A DNA stretch of 64,000 nt from Sideroxydans lithotrophicus (lineage in GTDB: Bacteria > Pseudomonadota > Gammaproteobacteria > Burkholderiales > Gallionellaceae). The notes under the pieces are model-generated. The model made no database searches. It was not told where the DNA came from and was given only the letters and a program-made list of their open reading frames with translations. How positions within the stretch are numbered: the first letter of the stretch is position 1; every line of letters begins with the position of its first letter. The stretch is from the NCBI GenBank assembly GCA_020723185.1, contig DYJI01000003.1, forward strand, positions 1 to 64,000. The letters are read 5' to 3'. Below are positions 1 to 7,308 of the stretch, one piece after another. A program made the translations under genes and the position numbers.

Positions 1-50
1 CGCCAATGATAGTGTGGATTACCCATGTGAAAGTAGGTCATCGTCAGACT
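1..50 (+). rRNA. rrf: 5S ribosomal RNA, 3' end (partial)
   Basis: The first 50 bases match the conserved 3' third of bacterial 5S rRNA: the block reading GATAGTGTGG, then CCCATGTGAAAGTAGG and a closing CATCGTCAG. The 5' part lies outside the window, so a complete rRNA operon probably precedes position 1. A strong terminator follows at once, as expected at the end of an rrn operon. The exact 3' end is estimated by analogy with the E. coli molecule. Confidence 0.9.
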
Positions 51-61
51 CCTTATAGAGC

Positions 62-94
62 AAACCCCTCCCGGGCAACCGGTGAGGGGTTTTT
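62..94 (+). terminator. rho-independent terminator of the rRNA operon
   Basis: A nine-base stem (AAACCCCTC pairing with GAGGGGTTT) is extended by an inner CCGG/CCGG stem around a GCAA tetraloop, and the descending arm runs into a T stretch. It lies 11 bases after the 5S end. Confidence 0.85.
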
Positions 95-109
95 GCTTTG
101 TGTCTCCGA

Positions 110-115
110 TATAAT
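110..115 (+). promoter_or_regulatory. candidate -10 box for asmA
   Basis: A perfect TATAAT lies 29 bases before the asmA start, inside the small palindrome CCGATATAATCGG. No convincing -35 hexamer sits at 16-18 bases, partly because the rRNA terminator occupies that space. The call rests on the -10 alone. Confidence 0.4.
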
Positions 116-144
116 CGGCACATCTCTAGAAGCAAGGTGGGCAC

Positions 145-2499
145 ATGAAAAAGATCCTGAAATACGCACTGTGGTCGCTGCTTGGTGTTGTGGTGACAGT
201 CTCTACGGTGCTTGCCTATGTTGCACTCACCTTTGATCCCAATGACTACAAGCCCCAGATAATTCAGGCGGTGCAAGACAGTACCCAGCGCACTTTGAAA
301 CTGGATGGTGATATCAAACTTATGTTTTTTCCCAGCATCGGTGCGCATCTGGGCAAGGTCTCGCTCTCGGAATTCCAGAGTGAGCAGGTGTTTGCCTCGG
401 TGTCTGATGCAAGTGTATCCCTCGCGGTATGGCCGTTGCTTCAGAAGCAGCTGGTAGTGAACCAGGTCGTCGTCAATGGCGTAAGAATCAATGTCACTCG
501 ATACAAGGATGGGAAAACCAATCTGGATGACTTCCTGACTCCCGGGACGCAAGTGCAAGCAGACACTGCTGCACAACCGCAATCGAGTCCGGTGGCCTTT
601 GATATAGCGAGCTTGGACATCGAGGATTGCGAGCTTCATTTCGATGACCAAGTGGCGGGCAACAAACTTGCTGTCACCGATCTCAGCCTGAAGACTGGCC
701 GTTTGACCAATGCGCTGCCTACTCCCGTAGCATTCTCTGCGCAAATCAAGATGACACAACCAAGAGCAGAGGTCTCCGTACGAATGGCGACCACCCTGAA
801 CTTTGATCTTGAGCGAAATAGATACAGTCTCAAAGGACTCGAGTTGAACGCTGAGGGTGATGTGATGGATGTCACGGGTTTGGTAGTGAAGATGGCTGGT
901 GACGCCAGTGTCGACTTGCCGGCCGAGAATTACGCTCTGAAACAGCTGGTTTTGAATGCAAGCGGCAAAAGGGCGGGGGAGTCGTTCCAGGCGCGCCTTG
1001 TGATGCCTGGTATCAGCCTGAAACAGGAGCAATTCTCCGGCGAGAACCTGCATTTCAATGCCGAAATGGATGGCGCGTTAGGCAGGGCAACTACGTCGCT
1101 GGCCCTTCCTTCGTTCAAGGGGGACATGGACAAGTTCAGTTTGCAGGGGCTGTCCTTGCAGGCGGATCTGACACAACCCGAGCAGTCACTCAGTGCCAAG
1201 ATCGACACAGTCCTCATCGGCAGCCTGAAGACCATGCAATTCAATCTGAAAGATATGGATATCGCGCTCAAGGCGAACGGTGACAAGTTGCCGGGTAAAG
1301 TGGTCGAAAGCCATCTAAAGGGAAGTGTGCAGGCAGATATTGAGCGCCAGAATATCCACGCCAAGTTTTCTGGCGGGATTTTGCAGAGTCAGATCAAGGC
1401 CGAGGCGGCGATCAAGAATTTCAAATTACCCGTCATCCGCTACGACATCGAAATCGACAAGCTGGATCTGGATCCCTATCTGCCAGCCAAGACTGCCAAG
1501 GACGCCCCGCAAAAGTCCGCCGTGCCGGAGCAGCCTTTCGATCTGACTGCCTTGAAGGCCTTGGATGTGAATGGCAGTCTGCGTATAGGAGCGCTCAAGG
1601 CGGCGAATGTGAAACTGACAAGATTGCGGGTGGATCTGAAAGCCAAGGATGGTGTCGCGATCGTCGAGCCGCTGTCTGCCGCACTGTATCGGGGGGCGAT
1701 CAATGGCAAACTGCGTGTCGATGCGCATGCTTCCAGCTTCGCTATCACGCAACAGTTGAGTGGTGTGGAGATCGCGCCCCTGATGAAAGATGCGGCCGAC
1801 CTGGAGTTGGCCGAAGGCAAGGGCAATATCTCAGTGGCGGTGACATCGCAAGGGAATACCGTCGGAGCACTGAAGAAGGCGCTGAACGGCTTGGCCTCTG
1901 TCGAACTGGAAGATGGCGCGATCCGGGGGATCAATCTGGGCAAGCTGGTACAGGGGGTACAGAACCTGAGCAAGGACAGCAAAGCCGAGACGCTCGGTGT
2001 CGATAAGGGAGAAAAGACGCCTTTCACCGAATTCAAAGCCAGCCTGAAGATCAAGGATGGCATCGCGCACAACGATGACTTGTCAGTCCGTTCGACCGTG
2101 TTGCGTTTGAGCGGCAGTGGGGATGTGGATATCGGCCGAGACAAAATGGATTATCAGGCCAAGGTCATTCTGGCAAAGACGGATCAGGGGCGTACGGGAA
2201 CATTGCCGGTCAGAGTCTATGGTCCTTTCGATGCACTCCAGATCAAGGTGGACTATGCCGAGCTGTTGGCGGATATCGCCCGCCAGCGGCTGAACGAAGA
2301 GAAGGCCGCGTTGAAGCAGAAGCTCGATGCGCAAAGAGCAGCCGCTCAAGCCAAACTGGAAGCAGAGAGAGACGCAGCCAAGGCAAAGATCGATGCCGAG
2401 AGAGCCGCCGCCAAAGCCAAACTGGATGCGGAAAAGGCCGCTGCGAAAGCGCAAGCAGAAGAAAAACTGAAGCAAGGTTTGAAAGGTCTGCTCAAGTGA
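145..2499 (+). CDS. asmA: AsmA family protein (outer-membrane assembly / lipid-transport type)
   Basis: This 784-residue protein has an N-terminal membrane anchor (about residues 5-28), a short FDPNDYKP segment typical of AsmA proteins, and a long beta-rich periplasmic body. AsmA-like proteins are bridge-like proteins that span the periplasm and are linked to phospholipid transport and outer-membrane homeostasis. That role comes from the family and is not visible here. The last 60 or so residues form an unusual Ala/Lys/Glu-rich helical tail of 11-residue repeats (see the repeat entry). It lies 22 bases upstream of mutY on the same strand, an arrangement common in betaproteobacteria. The ATG is preceded by AAGGTGGGCAC, an acceptable ribosome-binding site. 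Confidence 0.88.
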   Translation: MKKILKYALWSLLGVVVTVSTVLAYVALTFDPNDYKPQIIQAVQDSTQRTLKLDGDIKLMFFPSIGAHLGKVSLSEFQSEQVFASVSDASVSLAVWPLLQKQLVVNQVVVNGVRINVTRYKDGKTNLDDFLTPGTQVQADTAAQPQSSPVAFDIASLDIEDCELHFDDQVAGNKLAVTDLSLKTGRLTNALPTPVAFSAQIKMTQPRAEVSVRMATTLNFDLERNRYSLKGLELNAEGDVMDVTGLVVKMAGDASVDLPAENYALKQLVLNASGKRAGESFQARLVMPGISLKQEQFSGENLHFNAEMDGALGRATTSLALPSFKGDMDKFSLQGLSLQADLTQPEQSLSAKIDTVLIGSLKTMQFNLKDMDIALKANGDKLPGKVVESHLKGSVQADIERQNIHAKFSGGILQSQIKAEAAIKNFKLPVIRYDIEIDKLDLDPYLPAKTAKDAPQKSAVPEQPFDLTALKALDVNGSLRIGALKAANVKLTRLRVDLKAKDGVAIVEPLSAALYRGAINGKLRVDAHASSFAITQQLSGVEIAPLMKDAADLELAEGKGNISVAVTSQGNTVGALKKALNGLASVELEDGAIRGINLGKLVQGVQNLSKDSKAETLGVDKGEKTPFTEFKASLKIKDGIAHNDDLSVRSTVLRLSGSGDVDIGRDKMDYQAKVILAKTDQGRTGTLPVRVYGPFDALQIKVDYAELLADIARQRLNEEKAALKQKLDAQRAAAQAKLEAERDAAKAKIDAERAAAKAKLDAEKAAAKAQAEEKLKQGLKGLLK
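2338..2469 (+). repeat. four tandem 33-base (11-residue) repeats in the asmA 3' end
   Basis: Four consecutive units start at 2338, 2371, 2404 and 2437, in frame with asmA from codon 732. The translated unit is close to AAAKAKLDAER. Eleven-residue periodicity is typical of right-handed or straight coiled coils. The copies have diverged at synonymous sites. Confidence 0.8.
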
Positions 2500-2521
2500 G
2501 CGGTCGTTAGCCATTGTCGCT

Positions 2522-3565
2522 GTGAATTCCTTCGCTAACCGCCTGATACGCTGGCAGAAAGAATGCGGACGTCACGACCTGCCCTGGCAGGGAGAGTCGG
2601 CATACCGTGTCTGGCTGTCGGAGATCATGCTGCAACAGACGCAGGTGACGACCGTCATTCCCTATTACCTGCGGTTCATCGGATCCTTTCCGGATATCGC
2701 TGCACTGGCAGCTGCCACAGAAGAGCAGGTGCTTGCACACTGGAGTGGCCTCGGCTACTACGCGCGCGGACGGAACCTGCACAAAGCAGCCCGCCTCATC
2801 GTCGAAAGATATGATGGATGTTTCCCGCGCGATTTCGAGCATATATTGTCGTTGCCGGGAGTCGGGCGTTCGACTGCCGCTGCGATCTCGGCTCTGGCGT
2901 GGCATGAGCGCCGTGCGATCCTGGATGGCAACGTGAAACGTGTGCTGGCCAGACACGGAGGTATCGATGGCTGGACAGGGGAGCGCAAGGTCGAGGCGAG
3001 ATTGTGGGAACAGGCAGAGAAACTGCTACCCGTGCGCGATGTGGCGATCTATACCCAGGCGCTGATGGATATGGGGGCGACGGTCTGTACCCGTGCACGG
3101 CCACGTTGTGCGCATTGCCCGGTACAGGGGGACTGCGCCGCACTGCACACGGCGCGCGTCGAGCTGCTGCCGACACCCCGTCCGCGTAAAGATACTCCCC
3201 GGCGCAAGGCAAAGTTCCTGTTGCTGCAGTACGGTAGCGAGATCATGCTGGAAAAAAGACCCGCCAACGGTATCTGGGGAGGTTTGTGGAGCACACCGCA
3301 GGTTGATGGGGGGGAAGAGTCGAACTATCTGTTGCGGAACAATATGCGGATATCACGGCGCACAGAGATGGAGGCGTTCACTCACGTTTTTACGCACTTC
3401 AGGCTGGACATCCAGCCGGTGCTGTTGGAGCTGGCTGGCAAGCCTCAGCGAGTCGAGCAGCAAGGATGCGTCTGGCTGGAGCTGAAGGATGCGCTAGGCG
3501 CGGCCATCCCCAGTCCGATACGCCAGATCCTGCTCACCCTCCAGGCAGCCCAACGAGCCGATTGA
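2522..3565 (+). CDS. mutY: A/G-specific adenine DNA glycosylase MutY
   Basis: MutY removes adenine mispaired with 8-oxoguanine or G, starting base-excision repair. The 347-residue product has the helix-hairpin-helix LPGVGRSTA (about 111-119), the catalytic Glu34 in SEIMLQQT and Asp135 in ILDGNVKR. The iron-sulfur loop has the pattern C-x6-C-x2-C-x5-C (Cys189, 196, 199, 205). The C-terminal third is the NUDIX-like domain that recognises 8-oxoG. The start used is a GTG at 2522; no in-frame ATG lies before the conserved N-terminus. The gene follows asmA closely and its stop abuts that of the convergent bepA-like gene. Confidence 0.95.
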   Translation: MNSFANRLIRWQKECGRHDLPWQGESAYRVWLSEIMLQQTQVTTVIPYYLRFIGSFPDIAALAAATEEQVLAHWSGLGYYARGRNLHKAARLIVERYDGCFPRDFEHILSLPGVGRSTAAAISALAWHERRAILDGNVKRVLARHGGIDGWTGERKVEARLWEQAEKLLPVRDVAIYTQALMDMGATVCTRARPRCAHCPVQGDCAALHTARVELLPTPRPRKDTPRRKAKFLLLQYGSEIMLEKRPANGIWGGLWSTPQVDGGEESNYLLRNNMRISRRTEMEAFTHVFTHFRLDIQPVLLELAGKPQRVEQQGCVWLELKDALGAAIPSPIRQILLTLQAAQRAD

Positions 3566-4987
3566 TCACTTCTTCCTGCCGAACGATTCCAGGATCTCGC
3601 GGTATTGGCGCAACTCGGTTTCGATGGTGGATAGCTGGTAATAATCATTGCCGGCCAGCTTGGCCAGTTCAAGCTGTTCTATCGCACCGCGCAGATTGCC
3701 GTGCAGGATCTGAAAGTAGGAAAGAACATGGTGCGCTTCCTGGTGGCGTCCCAGAGCGGTATAGGCCCTTGCCTGCAACTCGTAAAGTGTCGCATCGTTG
3801 CCATCACGGTTGATCTGCTCGTCCAGTAAAGTCAAAGCCTCAGAGTAATGCTGCCGCTGCAACAGCAGCAGTGCGTAGTCGTAGATCAAGGCACGGTGCG
3901 TCGGGTATTCCTTCAGCGTCGCGCGATAGAACTCGAGCACATCTCCATCTTTCTTGTCTAGTTGGCGGATACGCCCGGCCAAAGTCTCGATGGTGGCATT
4001 GCGCGGGGCCTGTTTGTGCAGCACGGCGAATTCCTGGATGGCCCGCTTTTCCTGTCTGTCGCGCAACAGCGCCAGTACCAGCCCATAGCGTTGCGCGACA
4101 GGATCGCCGAAACGCTGTGTAACCAATGCGGAATGGAAATAGCTGACGGCTTCGCGCGGCGGCTTCTGCATGGCATTCAAGCGTGCCCGCATCAGATGGA
4201 AATCCAGGCTGTCCGCGACCAGTTTGAACGGGATGCTCTGTACACGATTGCCGACATCGGCGACGCGCTCTGTCGTGAGCGGATGGGTGCGCAGATAACT
4301 GGGAGTATCCCCCTCGACCAGTTGCGTGGCTTTTTGCAGGCGTTCGAAGAAGCCCGGCATCGCATGCGGATCGAAACCGGATCGTTGCAGCAGGTCGAGA
4401 CCTATGCGATCGGCTTCCTTCTCGTGTTCGCGTGTGAAGTCTAGCTGACGCTGCATGAGTCCGCCCTGTGCGCCGACGATGCCGGCTTGCGCGGCTTGCG
4501 GATTGTCGCGCGCAGCGAGGATGGCGACCGCGATGGCCGCCATCGCAGCCAGCGAGTCGTATTTCCGGCCCGAGATCATGCGTGCCAGATGGTGCTGGGT
4601 CACGTGGGAAATCTCGTGGCTCAATACGGAAGCCAGTTCCGATTCGCTCTGCGACAGCATGATCAGCCCGGTGTTCACACCTATGAAACCGCCTGGCATG
4701 GCAAAGGCATTGATGGCCGCGTCGTCGATGACGAAGAACTCGAACGGCTGGCTGGGCTCGCTGCTGTTGGCGACCAGCCGTTTGCCCAGACGGTTCAGGT
4801 ATTCGGTCACCTCCGGATCGTTCAGATATTGCTCGCTGGCCCTGATCTGGAACATGCTCTGTTCGCCGATCTGTCGTTCCATCTGCGGGGAGATCAGGGT
4901 CTGCGATTCGTCGCCCAGATCGGGCAGTCCCTCCGCGAGCAGATTGAAGGAGAGCGACAGCAGAAGCACGGACATGAGGTTTTTCAT
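3566..4987 (-). CDS. bepA: M48 family metalloprotease with TPR repeats (BepA/YfgC-like)
   Basis: The 473-residue protein starts with a signal peptide (MKNLMSVLLLSL...LLAEG, cleavage near residue 19). It has the zinc-protease motif HEISH (124-128), with a distal EADRIG helix supplying the third ligand, and a C-terminal half of TPR-like helices. BepA acts in the periplasm as a chaperone/protease for outer-membrane beta-barrels including LptD. The family match extends over the full length. The ATG at 4987 was chosen because the frame upstream lacks signal-peptide character. The gene is convergent with mutY and divergent from the kinase gene. Confidence 0.87.
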   Translation of the reverse strand: MKNLMSVLLLSLSFNLLAEGLPDLGDESQTLISPQMERQIGEQSMFQIRASEQYLNDPEVTEYLNRLGKRLVANSSEPSQPFEFFVIDDAAINAFAMPGGFIGVNTGLIMLSQSESELASVLSHEISHVTQHHLARMISGRKYDSLAAMAAIAVAILAARDNPQAAQAGIVGAQGGLMQRQLDFTREHEKEADRIGLDLLQRSGFDPHAMPGFFERLQKATQLVEGDTPSYLRTHPLTTERVADVGNRVQSIPFKLVADSLDFHLMRARLNAMQKPPREAVSYFHSALVTQRFGDPVAQRYGLVLALLRDRQEKRAIQEFAVLHKQAPRNATIETLAGRIRQLDKKDGDVLEFYRATLKEYPTHRALIYDYALLLLQRQHYSEALTLLDEQINRDGNDATLYELQARAYTALGRHQEAHHVLSYFQILHGNLRGAIEQLELAKLAGNDYYQLSTIETELRQYREILESFGRKK

Positions 4988-5080
4988 GGTGGCTATGATA
5001 GCACCGGCCAGAACAGGTTCCCGCGCTGGACAGCAAGACCCCAAAGCCGCAGAATGCGCTCCCATTCGAGCGATATCAGT

Positions 5081-6373
5081 ATGGAATCCTTAGGCAAATA
5101 CCACATCGTCAAAGAACTCGGGCACGGCGCGACCAGCACCGTGTATCTCGCGCTCGACCCGTTCAATGAACAGCAGGTCGCGCTCAAGGTGTTCAATGCC
5201 AATGTGCTCAACAACAGTGCCAGCGGCAAGGCTTTCCGCAAGCTGTTGCTGACCGAGGCCTCGCTCGCGGGCAAGTTATCCCACCCGCATATCGTGAAGA
5301 TATTCGACGCCATCATGGAAGGCGATACGAATTACATGGTGATGGAATATGTCGAAGGCGAGACGCTGGAGCGATTCGCCGAGGTCGACCACCTGCTTCC
5401 GCTGGGCCGCATCGCCGAGATCATCTACAAGTGCTGCAAGGCGCTGGAATATGCCCAGTACCAGGGCGTCATCCACCGCGACATCAAACCGGCCAACATC
5501 CTGCTGTGCGGCGAGAGCGACATCAAGATTTCGGATTTCGGCGCAGCCGTGATCGAGAGCCAGCAGACCACCCAGGTGAGCGGCGTGGGATCGCCCGCCT
5601 ACATGTCCCCGGAGCAGATCAAGGAACAAGCCCTGTCGCACCAGACCGATATCTACTCGCTGGGTGTGACCATGTATCGCTTGTTGACCGGCAAGCTGCC
5701 CTTCGATGCGGCCAACAATTACAGCATGATCTATCAGATCATGAACATCGAGCCGCCACCGCCCAGTACCTTCCGCCCCGAAATACCTGCCGCACTGGAC
5801 GGTATCGTGCTTCGTGCGATGAACAAGGATACAGCCAAACGCTATCGCGCCTGGGACGAGATGGCGCGCGACCTTGTTTCCTTCATCAGCGATAACGTAC
5901 CGCAACAGGAAGGGATACGTGATACCGAGAAGTTCGATACCGTGCGCGCTTTGCCATTCTTCAAACAGTTCAATGATGTGGAACTGTGGGAAGTGTTGCG
6001 GATCAGCGAGTGGCGCAAAGTACCCAAGGGAGAGCAGATCCTGCGCGAGGGTGAGGAAGGCCTGAACTTCTTCATCATCGCCAGCGGTTCTGTGCGCGTG
6101 GTGAAGCAGGGGCGATTGCTCAGTCTGCTGCACAAGGGGGACTGTTTCGGCGAGATGGCGCATCTGAGCGAAAACGGTACCAAGCGGAGCACAGATGTGC
6201 TGGCCAAGACGGATGTGAAGCTGATCGAGATCGATCCGTCGGTGCTGGCGCTGGCCACATCGAACTGTCGCTACCGTTTCGATGAGGCCTTCCTGCGCAT
6301 CATCGTCAAGCGGTTGTCGGTCGCCAATACGCGCATCGCGCGACTGTTGAGCGACCATGACGAAGGACAATGA
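5081..6373 (+). CDS. serine/threonine protein kinase with C-terminal cyclic-nucleotide-binding domain
   Basis: Residues 7-268 form a Hanks-type kinase. Visible elements are the glycine loop GHGATS (14-19), Lys36 in VALKVF, the catalytic HRDIKPAN (132-139), the DFG at 152-154 and SPAYMSPE (171-178). Residues 285-420 form a cNMP-binding fold with the phosphate cassette FGEMAHLSENG and a basic TKRS. All kinase catalytic residues are present. There is no transmembrane segment, so the protein should be cytosolic, unlike PknB-type receptors. Control by cAMP or c-di-GMP is possible but inferred. The rhodanese and TusA genes follow 19 bases later and may share its transcript. Confidence 0.88.
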   Translation: MESLGKYHIVKELGHGATSTVYLALDPFNEQQVALKVFNANVLNNSASGKAFRKLLLTEASLAGKLSHPHIVKIFDAIMEGDTNYMVMEYVEGETLERFAEVDHLLPLGRIAEIIYKCCKALEYAQYQGVIHRDIKPANILLCGESDIKISDFGAAVIESQQTTQVSGVGSPAYMSPEQIKEQALSHQTDIYSLGVTMYRLLTGKLPFDAANNYSMIYQIMNIEPPPPSTFRPEIPAALDGIVLRAMNKDTAKRYRAWDEMARDLVSFISDNVPQQEGIRDTEKFDTVRALPFFKQFNDVELWEVLRISEWRKVPKGEQILREGEEGLNFFIIASGSVRVVKQGRLLSLLHKGDCFGEMAHLSENGTKRSTDVLAKTDVKLIEIDPSVLALATSNCRYRFDEAFLRIIVKRLSVANTRIARLLSDHDEGQ

Positions 6374-6392
6374 ATAATCGGAGTGGACGGGA

Positions 6393-6710
6393 ATGAGCGG
6401 TTTCATGAATATCACCGTTGCAGAATTGCACGAGTTGATGGGCAAGCCAGATGTGCAACTGGTGGATGTGCGTACCGATGCAGAGATCGCGCGCGGGCGC
6501 ATCAAAGGTGCGATCTGCATGCCTCTGCATCTGTTGCCCCTGCGTTTGGGCGAACTGGCAGGTGACAAGACGACAGTGTTCTATTGCCAGATGGGTGGAC
6601 GTTCGGCACAGGCGGCCGCATTCGCTGCAGCACAAGGGGTGACCGGTGCTGCGAATCTGCAAGGCGGCATCCTGGCCTGGGCACAGTCGGGTGGGGAGTT
6701 GGTCGCGTGA
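6393..6710 (+). CDS. rhodanese-like sulfurtransferase
   Basis: The 105-residue single-domain rhodanese carries the LVDVRTDAE motif near the N-terminus and an active-site loop CQMGGRS with Cys65, the persulfide-forming residue. Such proteins move sulfane sulfur between carriers. The stop codon overlaps the start of the TusA-like gene by four bases (GTGA), so the two are translationally coupled and probably work together in sulfur relay. The acceptor pathway (tRNA thiolation, cofactor synthesis or sulfur oxidation) cannot be decided from this window. Confidence 0.9.
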   Translation: MSGFMNITVAELHELMGKPDVQLVDVRTDAEIARGRIKGAICMPLHLLPLRLGELAGDKTTVFYCQMGGRSAQAAAFAAAQGVTGAANLQGGILAWAQSGGELVA

Positions 6711-6946
6711 GTGGAGAGACATTCGACGTGGAGCTGGATGTGCGCAAGCTGGCCTGCCCACTGCCCATTCTGCGCGCAAAGAAAGCCCTGGCGGGCATGG
6801 CGGCGGGGCAGGTGCTGAAAGTGGTGGCGACCGATGGTGGTGCGCCCAGGGATTTCGCTGATTTCTGCAGCAAGACCGGCAACGAACTGCTGTCATCGAC
6901 CGAGCTGGGCGGCGAGTACGTCATTCTGTTGCGTCGTCGCGCCTAG
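6707..6946 (+). CDS. TusA/SirA-family sulfur carrier protein
   Basis: The 79-residue protein contains the family signature CPLPILRAKKAL with Cys17, the residue that carries persulfide sulfur in TusA. It is short and soluble. The GTG start at 6707 overlaps the rhodanese stop, and no ATG start fits the conserved N-terminus. It could be TusA itself or a YedF-like paralogue. The rhodanese coupling favours a sulfur-transfer role. Confidence 0.88.
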   Translation: MSGETFDVELDVRKLACPLPILRAKKALAGMAAGQVLKVVATDGGAPRDFADFCSKTGNELLSSTELGGEYVILLRRRA

Positions 6947-6950
6947 CCGG

Positions 6951-7298
6951 TCATTCGGCAGCTTTCTTCTCTATCTCCTTGGCCAGGAAGTAGGCCATCA
7001 CCGTCCGGATCACCACGATACCCCCTAGCAGCAGCAGGGACTCCTGGCTCGGCACGACGATGGTGCCTATGATGTCGCCGGCGAGGAAGAAATCCAGGCC
7101 CAGCGCCATCTTCTCACCGATGGCGATACGGATGTCGCGCAGGGAAGTGGCGGGTTCGCGGTTGCGGAGGATGTCACGGCCGCGCTGCAGGAGCAGGAGC
7201 AGGCCGTGCAGGCTGCCCCAGGTGACCACGGCCACACCCAGCAACTCGGTGAGTGGCACGATGTAAGCGATGGCACCGACCAGCAGTTCGTGCAGCAT
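6951..7298 (-). CDS. DUF1622-type small membrane protein
   Basis: The 115-residue protein has three predicted hydrophobic helices (about 4-30, 66-84 and 86-107) and a basic cytosolic loop with the segment TSLRDIRIAIGEKMALGLDF, typical of DUF1622 membrane proteins. No function is established for the family. The start at 7298 has a GAGGA-type ribosome-binding site. The gene ends 4 bases from the convergent TusA stop and starts 11 bases after the valS stop on the same strand, so it may be read through from valS. Confidence 0.8.
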   Translation of the reverse strand: MLHELLVGAIAYIVPLTELLGVAVVTWGSLHGLLLLLQRGRDILRNREPATSLRDIRIAIGEKMALGLDFFLAGDIIGTIVVPSQESLLLLGGIVVIRTVMAYFLAKEIEKKAAE

Positions 7299-7308
7299 GG
7301 TGTCCTCC

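Noticed and set aside
19-1053. A 344-codon minus-strand frame opposite asmA
   Set aside because: It runs through the rRNA terminator and the asmA promoter and has no protein-like features.
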